Below are positions 8,615 to 14,953 of a stretch of 64,000 nucleotides of DNA, in pieces. Location of the stretch: the NCBI GenBank assembly GCA_965277895.1, contig CBDIDR010000001.1:992001-1056000 (forward strand), written 5' to 3'. Every line of letters begins with the position of its first letter. The first letter of the stretch is position 1. Made by a program: the position numbers and the translations under genes. The stretch is from GCA-2862585 sp965277895 (lineage in GTDB: Bacteria > Bacteroidota > Bacteroidia > Flavobacteriales > UBA7312). A model generated the notes under the pieces. That model was not told where the DNA came from, did not search any database, and saw only the letters and a program-made list of their open reading frames with translations.

Positions 8615-9993
8615 ATATTAGACGATTAGGTTGGCGAAATCTTCTGAGTAACCCTTTAAATACTACTCTTAGCTTGTTGCTAATGACCTTTGGTGTAGGT
8701 GTTATTTCATTGCTTTTATTGTTGAACAACCAAATAGAACAACAACTCAAAGCTAACCTCAAGGGAATTGATATGGTTGTGGGGGCAAAAGGAAGTCCAT
8801 TACAGCTTATCCTTTCCAGTATATACCACATAGATAATCCGACTGGAAATATATCGTATGCTGAAGCAAATAAACTCAGTAAAAATTCATTGGTTGACTT
8901 TACTATACCACTTTCCTTTGGAGATTCTTATAATGGATTTAGAATTGTGGGGACAACCCACCAATACCCTAAACTCTATGAAGTGAGCCTGAAGGAAGGA
9001 AGGATGTGGAGCAAAAGTTTGGAGGTGGTATTAGGAAGTACAGTTGCAGATGTTCACCAATTGAAAATTGGGGATACCTTTTATGGTACACATGGATTAG
9101 TCGAAGGAGGGCACGTTCATGATGATTACGCTTATGAGGTTGTGGGAATACTAAAGCCTTCGTATTCTACAATGGACCAATTAATATTGACCAATTCACA
9201 TAGTGTTTGGAAGGTGCATAACCACGAAACTATTGACGACGATCATGACCATGCCAATTGTGACCACGATCATGAGGATGACCACCACGACCATGCCAAT
9301 TGTGACCACGATCACGATGACCACCACCACGACCATGCCAATTGTGACCACGATCACGATGATGACCACCATGACCATGCTAATTGTGACCATGACCATG
9401 GTGAAGGGGTGGAGTTGAGTATATCCGAAGACCTAAGCATCCCCGATGATGCTATGATAACCGCTCTATTAGTGAAATTTAAAAGTCCAGTAGGTTTTAT
9501 TCAGTTGCCTAGAAAAGTGAATGAAACAACAAGCCTGCAAGCAGCAGTTCCAGCACTCGAAATAAGTCGTTTGACTTCCTTACTAGGTTTTGGTGTTAAA
9601 ACCATCAATGGTATTGCTTACATAATTATAATAGTTTCAGGATTAAGTATATTCATTAGCTTATATAATTCTTTGAAAAAAAGACGTTATGAATTAGCGC
9701 TTATGCGTGTTCATGGAGCTTCAAAATGGCAATTAGTAAAGCTCGTATTACAAGAAGGAATGACATTATCACTATTAGGAGCTATTTTTGGTGTGTTAAT
9801 CAGTCGATTAACATTGTTCTTCATGACATTTTTGGTAGAGCAAAAATATGCCCTTAGTTCCTTTCAATTCAATTTAATTAATGAGGAATTGTGGTTGTTC
9901 CCAATTGCACTATTTATCGGTTTAGCAGCTTCCTTAATACCTACCATACAAACCTATAATATTAATATCCCTAAAACATTATCAAATGCATAA
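8611..9993 (+). CDS. FtsX/MacB-type ABC permease with His/Cys-rich tandem repeat
   Basis: The protein has 460 residues. It has one N-terminal membrane segment (about 15-38), a large periplasmic domain, and three C-terminal membrane segments (about 330-455), the standard FtsX/MacB topology. Residues 212-263 in the periplasmic domain form four copies of HDHANCDHDH separated by acidic/His spacers, with a strict 14-residue period; this is a likely zinc-binding segment. The stop overlaps the start of the next gene by 8 nt. Together with the upstream ATPase it may handle metallated lipoproteins or periplasmic metalloproteins under zinc limitation. That role is inferred from repeat and context. Confidence 0.85.
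   Translation: MNIRRLGWRNLLSNPLNTTLSLLLMTFGVGVISLLLLLNNQIEQQLKANLKGIDMVVGAKGSPLQLILSSIYHIDNPTGNISYAEANKLSKNSLVDFTIPLSFGDSYNGFRIVGTTHQYPKLYEVSLKEGRMWSKSLEVVLGSTVADVHQLKIGDTFYGTHGLVEGGHVHDDYAYEVVGILKPSYSTMDQLILTNSHSVWKVHNHETIDDDHDHANCDHDHEDDHHDHANCDHDHDDHHHDHANCDHDHDDDHHDHANCDHDHGEGVELSISEDLSIPDDAMITALLVKFKSPVGFIQLPRKVNETTSLQAAVPALEISRLTSLLGFGVKTINGIAYIIIIVSGLSIFISLYNSLKKRRYELALMRVHGASKWQLVKLVLQEGMTLSLLGAIFGVLISRLTLFFMTFLVEQKYALSSFQFNLINEELWLFPIALFIGLAASLIPTIQTYNINIPKTLSNA
9244..9399 (+). repeat. Four in-frame 42 bp tandem repeats encoding HDHANCDHDH
   Basis: Copies start at 9244, 9286, 9328 and 9370, exactly 42 nt apart, each encoding HDHANCDHDH plus a 4-residue acidic/His spacer. The copies differ by synonymous third-position changes, so the repeat is under selection at protein level and is not a brand-new expansion. 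Confidence 0.95.
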
Positions 9994-10420
9994 ACTACTT
10001 ATCCTTACTCTTTGCTTTTTTGTAAAAATCAGTTATTCTCAGGTTGAAATTGATTGGAGTACACTTGCTGATGTTGAGTTTACCGATGTTTATATGGAAG
10101 AAGAGGATGAGTACTTCTTATATCCTCACTTTGGGATGAATGTACAAGAACTAGCAGGTAAAGAAGTGGTAATACGTGGTTTTGTTTTAGCAATTGACCC
10201 AACTGATAATTATTACATTCTTTCAAAAGGACCGTTTTCTTCGTGTTTTTTCTGTGGTGTTGGTGGACCCGAAACCATCATTGAGCTAGAGATGAAGTCG
10301 AAAAAAGATGTTTTTATTATGGATGAAGTAGCAACTATGAAGGGGACGCTTAAGCTTAATTCAGACGATATTTACCAGTGTAATTACATTCTGCAAAACG
10401 CTGAAGTTTACTTAAGGTAA
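9986..10420 (+). CDS. Exported DUF3299-like protein of the zinc-associated ABC cluster
   Basis: The protein has 144 residues with a signal peptide ending SYSQ. The mature part is an OB-fold-like small domain: GKEVVIRGFVLAI, YYILSKGPFSSCFFCGVGGPETIIEL. The CxxC preceding GGPE matches the usual metal- or disulfide-forming CxxC of DUF3299 proteins (commonly CxxCxPPPP). It overlaps the permease gene by 8 nt, so it is the third gene of that operon. In pseudomonads the equivalent protein is Zur-controlled. The biochemical role is unknown. Confidence 0.7.
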   Translation: MHKLLILTLCFFVKISYSQVEIDWSTLADVEFTDVYMEEEDEYFLYPHFGMNVQELAGKEVVIRGFVLAIDPTDNYYILSKGPFSSCFFCGVGGPETIIELEMKSKKDVFIMDEVATMKGTLKLNSDDIYQCNYILQNAEVYLR

Positions 10421-10457
10421 ATAGTAATCTATTGATAAGATAAGTTTTCATAATCAT

Positions 10458-10838
10458 TTAGACACCAAGAAGTAAAAGTATTGATAGTAAGCCTGAAAGT
10501 AGTCCAATTAATGCTAAAACCCATCGACGCTTTTTTGTTAGTCCTATTATTCCGAAAATAATCGCTATTAAGACAGATATTATAGTTAGTACAGCCATAG
10601 CAGCAGTTAATACAACTGCACCAGCGAGTGCACCTCCAATGGTTAAAACTAGTGCAGGAAGCCATAATATACCTCCAATAAGGCTCAGTGTGGCACTTAC
10701 GTTTTTTTCTGAAGGGTTTTGATAGGCCTCTATCGTTTCCAATTCGCAAGAGTTGTGGCTGTTGCTGATAGGAAAGGAGGCATAGCATAGGCTCAAGCTA
10801 AAAAAGGAAAAAGTAAATAGTATTAGTCGCATAGTCAA
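10458..10838 (-). CDS. Small exported membrane protein with YASFPI motif, related to 6984-7388
   Basis: The protein has 126 residues. The signal peptide ends CYASFPISNSHNS, which matches the N-terminus of the protein at 6984-7388 (YASFPITERYNS). The rest is a polar linker and three very hydrophobic segments rich in Ala, Gly and Ile. The start may be the ATG at 10838 or the in-frame ATG at 10832. It is convergent with the zinc operon (gap 37 nt). The function is unknown. Confidence 0.6.
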   Translation of the reverse strand: MTMRLILFTFSFFSLSLCYASFPISNSHNSCELETIEAYQNPSEKNVSATLSLIGGILWLPALVLTIGGALAGAVVLTAAMAVLTIISVLIAIIFGIIGLTKKRRWVLALIGLLSGLLSILLLLGV

Positions 10839-10875
10839 CCAAAGGTAAACTATTAATTGAACTACAAGGTGTAGT

Positions 10876-11748
10876 TTATATTCTCATAGGAACTTCCATC
10901 AAAAGAATCTTAGAGTTTTTCTTAGCAGAAATATTTAGTTCTTTACTATTCCAGATGCCAAAACCGTCTCGTTTTTCTAGCTTTTGCTTTTGAATAACGG
11001 CATCGCCCTCAATAATAAAAGCATAGACTCCATTAGTATCAGAATTCAATGTATAATTGATATCCATGTCTTGCGTAAATTCTCCAAGGCTAAACCAAGC
11101 ATTTTGGTGTATCCATACACCTTGGTCCATAGAGCTAGGGGAGAGAATTTGATTAAATGTATTTTGTTTGCTAATAGACTTTAGAGAAAGTTGATCGTAT
11201 CTAGGTTCTACATTTCTTTTATTGGGGAACAGCCAAATTTGTAAAACCTTTACTGGCAACTCTTTATTGGCATTGAATTCACTATGTTTTATTCCTGTAC
11301 CAGCACTCATTACTTGAATGTCTCCATTTTTGATAACGGTGCCATTACCCATACTATCTTTATGCTCCAAATCACCCTCGAGAGGAATAGTGATAATCTC
11401 CATATTATCATGAGGATGAGTGTTAAAGCCTCGTCCACCAGCAATAATATCGTCATTAAGAACTCTCAAAACCCCAAAGTTCATTCTGTTGGGGTTGTGA
11501 TAGTTTGCAAAGCTAAAAGTGTGGTTTACCTTTAGCCAACCATGATTGGCACTTCCTCGAGTATTTGCTTTGTGCAGTACAGTGCGTTCAGTTATGATTT
11601 CATTATTCGGCATGTGGTTAAAACCTACTTGCTCGCTTAACTTATCATAAGTTGATGCTTTTTTTATGTTTGACTTGAGAGCAAGCGGGGCTGCCATTGC
11701 AGCAACTCCAGAAATAATAGTCTTTTTTAAAAAATCTAATCGTTTCAT
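10876..11748 (-). CDS. Pirin family protein, exported
   Basis: The protein has 290 residues. The N-terminus MKRLDFLKKTIISGVAAMAAPLAL is an export signal. The bicupin core carries the pirin metal site: FNTHPHDNMEIITIPLEG, then LEHKDSMGN, then GTGIKHSEFN, providing three His and one Glu for iron or another metal. Some pirins have quercetinase activity; the substrate here is unknown. Most pirins are cytosolic or nuclear, so the signal sequence is unusual. It is the last gene of an apparent operon with the small ORF at 11755-11913 and the YceI gene, under divergent control with an HxlR regulator. Confidence 0.85.
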   Translation of the reverse strand: MKRLDFLKKTIISGVAAMAAPLALKSNIKKASTYDKLSEQVGFNHMPNNEIITERTVLHKANTRGSANHGWLKVNHTFSFANYHNPNRMNFGVLRVLNDDIIAGGRGFNTHPHDNMEIITIPLEGDLEHKDSMGNGTVIKNGDIQVMSAGTGIKHSEFNANKELPVKVLQIWLFPNKRNVEPRYDQLSLKSISKQNTFNQILSPSSMDQGVWIHQNAWFSLGEFTQDMDINYTLNSDTNGVYAFIIEGDAVIQKQKLEKRDGFGIWNSKELNISAKKNSKILLMEVPMRI

Positions 11749-11754
11749 CTTTTC

Positions 11755-11913
11755 TTAAATTATGTATTTTCCAGAGGGATATTTTTCAAGCCAAGCGGAC
11801 AAACTCTTTTGGGAACGTAAAGTTACTTTAATATTTTTTGATATAAAGATAATTTTACGCTCACTTTCATTAATTTCTTTAAGAGTTAGCCGTTTCTTTT
11901 TAGACCTAGGCAT
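11755..11913 (-). CDS. Unannotated small basic protein, 52 residues
   Basis: An ATG at 11911-11913 opens a 52-codon frame that starts MPRSKKKRLTLKEINESERK and ends with LEKYPSGKYII. It fills the gap between the YceI gene (stop at 11915) and pirin (start at 11748) almost exactly, as expected for a gene inside a tightly packed operon. It has no signal peptide or membrane segment and a strongly basic N-terminus. I do not recognise a family. Support is position, length and plausible codon use only. Confidence 0.5.
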   Translation of the reverse strand: MPRSKKKRLTLKEINESERKIIFISKNIKVTLRSQKSLSAWLEKYPSGKYII

Positions 11914-11914
11914 A

Positions 11915-12571
11915 TTAGATTTCTAAACTCACTTTGATTTCAAATTCATCATAAATCATCTTGTCACCAAGATTGTCAAAAAAGCTACCTGAACCGTAGT
12001 TAATATTGAAGTCAGTTCTATCGATTTTTAAAGTAGCATTTAAGCTATTGTTTTTTTCTACCGCAGTAAATTCAATTGTTTTACTCATTCCTTTTATAGT
12101 AAGCTTTGCACTTATTTTGTATTGATCAGCTTTAATTTTAGCAACCTTTTTAATATTAAGACTTGCGGTAGGGAATTTTTCCACGCCGAAGAAGTCATCA
12201 GATTTAAGGTGTCCTTCTAAATTGTTTTTGTATTCACCAGATAAATCTGTACAAACAATAGTTGACATATCCATAACAAAATTGCCGCCTTTAAGGTTTT
12301 TCTTTTCATAAATTAAGTCTGCAGATTTTAAAGATATTGTACCCTTATGAGAACCTACAACTTTTTCACCTTTCCATTCAACTGTACTTTTCTTTACTTT
12401 TACATTATCTTTAGTAGTAAAACTTTGGAACGTTACACTTAGTAAAATAGCTAAGAGTGCTACAGTTGTTTTGAAGAATGTACTTCTTGGGTTAGCGTGT
12501 GAACCATCACAATTTCCATTTGGATTTTTTGTTTTTCCACATCTGCATTTGGGTGATTTTAAATTTTTCAT
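11915..12571 (-). CDS. CDGSH iron-sulfur motif fused to a membrane-anchored YceI-like domain
   Basis: The protein has 218 residues. Residues 9-25 (CRCGKTKNPNGNCDGSH) hold the four ligands of a CDGSH [2Fe-2S] site (C9, C11, C21, H25), with one extra residue between the second and third cysteines compared with common mini-CDGSH proteins. A hydrophobic segment follows at about 33-52, then a YceI lipocalin-like domain (VKKSTVEWKGEKVVGSHKGTI ... DRTDFNINYGSGSFF). This predicts a cytosolic Fe-S head and an extracytoplasmic isoprenoid-binding domain. It is divergent from the HxlR gene across repeat motifs. A misassigned start is possible, but the CDGSH motif is too exact for chance. Confidence 0.8.
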   Translation of the reverse strand: MKNLKSPKCRCGKTKNPNGNCDGSHANPRSTFFKTTVALLAILLSVTFQSFTTKDNVKVKKSTVEWKGEKVVGSHKGTISLKSADLIYEKKNLKGGNFVMDMSTIVCTDLSGEYKNNLEGHLKSDDFFGVEKFPTASLNIKKVAKIKADQYKISAKLTIKGMSKTIEFTAVEKNNSLNATLKIDRTDFNINYGSGSFFDNLGDKMIYDEFEIKVSLEI

Positions 12572-12613
12572 AATAGTTTTTGTTTTATTAAGTTTTTATT
12601 TTAGTTTCGCAAA

Positions 12614-12687
12614 GTAACTAATATTAGTAACAAAAAGTAACGGTTACCCAAAAGTAACAGTCTAAAAACTGGTTTCCTAGAGGTAAC
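12614..12687. promoter_or_regulatory. Clustered GTAAC repeats, putative HxlR operator region
   Basis: Five direct GTAAC copies start at 12614, 12627, 12637, 12654 and 12683, and one inverted copy lies at 12643-12647. The pair at 12637-12647 forms the palindrome GTAACGGTTAC. The first copy overlaps a near-consensus -7 element for the YceI gene on the minus strand (complement of 12610-12616). The repeats fill the 129 nt divergent region. Binding by the adjacent HxlR protein is inferred. Confidence 0.5.
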
Positions 12688-12700
12688 AAAAAGCATAGAA

Positions 12701-13015
12701 ATGAAAAATATTGAACAAATCTGTTCTACAAGTGTATTTACTGACAAGCTTGGTGGTAAATGGAAATTAGCAATTATTTATAACCTAAGAAGCCGTCAAT
12801 TGAGGTTTGGTCAATTAGCAACATTAGTTCATGGAATTTCTAGAAAGGTACTTACTGAGCACCTAAAACAAATGGAAAGCGACAATCTAATTACTAGAAA
12901 AGAGTACAAAGAAATACCGCCTAAGGTAGAGTATAGCCTTACCGAGGCAGGCAAAGACTTATTGCCACTTTTTCAAAAAATTGATAGTTGGGTTACAAAG
13001 CATTATTTGAAGTAA
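12701..13015 (+). CDS. HxlR family winged-helix transcriptional regulator
   Basis: The protein has 104 residues, the usual length for HxlR. The N-terminal cysteine in ICSTSVFTDKLGGKWKLAII, the helix-turn-helix LRFGQLATLVHGISRKVLTEHLKQME, and the wing EIPPKVEYSLTEAGKDLLPLF are all typical. Family members often sense aldehydes, quinones or oxidative signals through the N-terminal cysteine. It is divergent from the YceI-ORF-pirin operon, and its probable targets are the GTAAC repeats upstream. Confidence 0.9.
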   Translation: MKNIEQICSTSVFTDKLGGKWKLAIIYNLRSRQLRFGQLATLVHGISRKVLTEHLKQMESDNLITRKEYKEIPPKVEYSLTEAGKDLLPLFQKIDSWVTKHYLK

Positions 13016-13019
13016 TCCA

Positions 13020-13727
13020 TTATACTTCTTTAATGACTAAATCGTCGTCAATTCTGAAACGCTCTGTGTAAACTCCTCCTCCTTCGGCTTCTCCAATTCC
13101 AAAAATCATTACGACGTGGCATTGCCAGTTTAGGTTTAGTAATTTTTTAACTTTTTTCTCATCGAAGCCTTCCATAGGGCAAGAGTCAAAGCCTTCCGCT
13201 ACCAGTGCCATCATGAAATTCTGACAAGCCAGTGCAGTGGTTTTTGTTACGGATTCAAATAATTGATGCTTGTAAATAGGACCTCTTTGGATGGGTCTGA
13301 AAAAGCCAACAATACTAAAGAAGATATAAAATATACGCTTAAAAATGCCAAATATCCCAAAGCGATCGTGGGTGTAAGCTAAGGGAATTAAGGTATTGTA
13401 ATACTTATCAACTAATGGATGAAGTTCTCCTTTTTTGAGGTATTCTTCAATAATCATATTACGGTTTCTTTTCCATGTGTCAATTCTAGAAACAGAAACA
13501 ACGATTTCTTTGGCAGTTTTTGCTGCATTCTGAGAGAAACACGCTTCAATAATCTTTTTTTTCTTTTCCTCATCCCTAATCCAATAAAACTCCCAGGGTT
13601 GAAGGTTGGAGGAGTTTGCTGCCAATACTGAAGCTTTAAGGCATTTTCTCATGACAGACTCAGGAACTGGTGTATCTGTAAATCGTCTTACGGACCTTCT
13701 TTTATTTACTGCGTCAAAAAAATCCAT
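13020..13727 (-). CDS. Nitroreductase family protein (FMN-dependent)
   Basis: The protein has 235 residues. It begins with the family FMN-binding signature FFDAVNKRRSVRRFTDTPVP, followed by AANSSNLQPWEFYWI. The C-terminal part has FDSCPMEGFDEKKVKKLL and IFGIGEAEGGG. It probably reduces quinones or nitro-compounds with NAD(P)H in the cytosol. It is convergent with the HxlR gene (gap 4 nt) and shares a transcript with the small coiled-coil gene upstream (gap 3 nt). Confidence 0.88.
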   Translation of the reverse strand: MDFFDAVNKRRSVRRFTDTPVPESVMRKCLKASVLAANSSNLQPWEFYWIRDEEKKKKIIEACFSQNAAKTAKEIVVSVSRIDTWKRNRNMIIEEYLKKGELHPLVDKYYNTLIPLAYTHDRFGIFGIFKRIFYIFFSIVGFFRPIQRGPIYKHQLFESVTKTTALACQNFMMALVAEGFDSCPMEGFDEKKVKKLLNLNWQCHVVMIFGIGEAEGGGVYTERFRIDDDLVIKEV

Positions 13728-13730
13728 AGG

Positions 13731-13952
13731 TTATTTCAATTTGTTTTTGACTATAGTTTTTAGCTCTTTTATTTCTAAAATGATATTTTGTTCTTGTTCA
13801 AGTATAGAACCTTCGAGCTTTAGTATTTGATTCTCTAATTCTATAATTTTATTTTGCTTCTTTTTAGATTTATTAAGGTCATTAATTAGCCATGCAAAAG
13901 CAATAAGTTCTATTATCAATAGAATTATCGTCAATATTATTTGAGTATCCAT
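13731..13952 (-). CDS. Small membrane-anchored coiled-coil protein, unknown function
   Basis: The protein has 73 residues. One membrane helix (residues 4-24) is followed by a lysine-rich stretch and a heptad-like coiled coil (IIELENQILKLEGSILEQEQNIILEIKELKTIV). The stop is 3 nt before the nitroreductase start, so the two are probably co-transcribed. I do not recognise a family. Confidence 0.55.
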   Translation of the reverse strand: MDTQIILTIILLIIELIAFAWLINDLNKSKKKQNKIIELENQILKLEGSILEQEQNIILEIKELKTIVKNKLK

Positions 13953-14036
13953 ATTTAAGGTTGAAGTATTACTAATTAGTCTATAAAACTAGACTTTTAT
14001 TAGCTACCATTTCTATAAACAAAAATATTCTATTCA

Positions 14037-14918
14037 CTAGCTTTTGAACAGTTCTCTTTTCTCACATTCGTTATATACGAGCAGTATTAAAAGCCCAAAA
14101 ATTAAAGATGAAATGATGAGTATGATATTTGAAATTCCATCTGTAAAAAACGATACTCTTATGAGGATTGTGGAGATTATAAAACCAGAATTTCGCATGA
14201 TTTTATGAAAAAGTTCTGAGTTAAAGAATGAGAATAATAGAAGTAATACGTCAACGATAATGAGTAACTGAAAGAGTTCGTCAAAGAAAATATTGTTGAT
14301 AGAAATCATTTGAGTGTTTGCCCATTGAGAATCATAGAGTCCACTTATCCATGAAATAAAATGATAACTGGCTAATGTTATGATAATTGGTACTAGTATA
14401 GTAGACATCCATTTTTTGATTCTTATAAATCGATTTAACACATCTGCACTTGAAGTAGACTTGAATTTTATAGAATTACGCCTGAATAGATATATTAACA
14501 GAAAGAGTACTAGTGATGCTCCTAAGTCAAGGAATATTTGGGTATTTGTTTCATTACTGAATAGGCTTTGGTTTAAATCTAGATTGGAGATATCTTTAAA
14601 TATTCTTCTTATAATTATTAAGGTAATTATCTCGTACTGTTTTGAAATATAAGTAGTTATCGAACGAGGGAGATAATATATAAGAAGGTATATTTCATAG
14701 GCTAGTATGAATGAAAAAGGGGTGTAAATAGCAGCAATTGGACTTGATAGTAAACCGTGTTGGTCGTTGATCTCTAGCACATTTAGCTTTGCTAAATAAA
14801 TCAAAGCAAGGTGTACAAAAAAGCTAATTACAGAAATGTATAATATAAACCGCTCTACTTTTTGCTTTGTTTTTTTACCTGTAAAAGTGTTAAATATTTT
14901 AGCTTCAAAACTTGACAT
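14037..14918 (-). CDS. Polytopic membrane protein, unknown function
   Basis: The protein has 293 residues and about seven hydrophobic segments. It begins with a short cytosolic N-terminus (SSFEAKIFNTFTGKKTKQKVE) and has a conserved-looking stretch IYTPFSFILAYEIYLLIYYLPRSITTYISKQYE between segments two and three. No transporter or channel motif is recognisable. It is a single gene with 84 nt and 35 nt flanking gaps. Proteins with similar central sequences appear widespread in Bacteroidota, but that is memory rather than a search. Confidence 0.65.
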   Translation of the reverse strand: MSSFEAKIFNTFTGKKTKQKVERFILYISVISFFVHLALIYLAKLNVLEINDQHGLLSSPIAAIYTPFSFILAYEIYLLIYYLPRSITTYISKQYEIITLIIIRRIFKDISNLDLNQSLFSNETNTQIFLDLGASLVLFLLIYLFRRNSIKFKSTSSADVLNRFIRIKKWMSTILVPIIITLASYHFISWISGLYDSQWANTQMISINNIFFDELFQLLIIVDVLLLLFSFFNSELFHKIMRNSGFIISTILIRVSFFTDGISNIILIISSLIFGLLILLVYNECEKRELFKS

Positions 14919-14953
14919 AATATTAGTTTATAAAAAACTACATACAAATTTAT

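Noticed and set aside
9244..9399. Regularly spaced repeat that could suggest a CRISPR array
   Set aside because: The repeats are in frame within a coding sequence, have no unique spacers of normal size, and differ mainly at synonymous sites.
9196..9418. Two extra open frames over the His-rich repeat, one per strand
   Set aside because: They are by-products of the 42 bp repeat in the permease gene; their products are low-complexity Met/Thr or Val/Ile strings.
10429..10788. 119-codon frame rich in Cys and Arg on the minus strand
   Set aside because: It is the shadow of the small membrane protein at 10458-10838, which has a proper signal peptide and hydrophobic helices.
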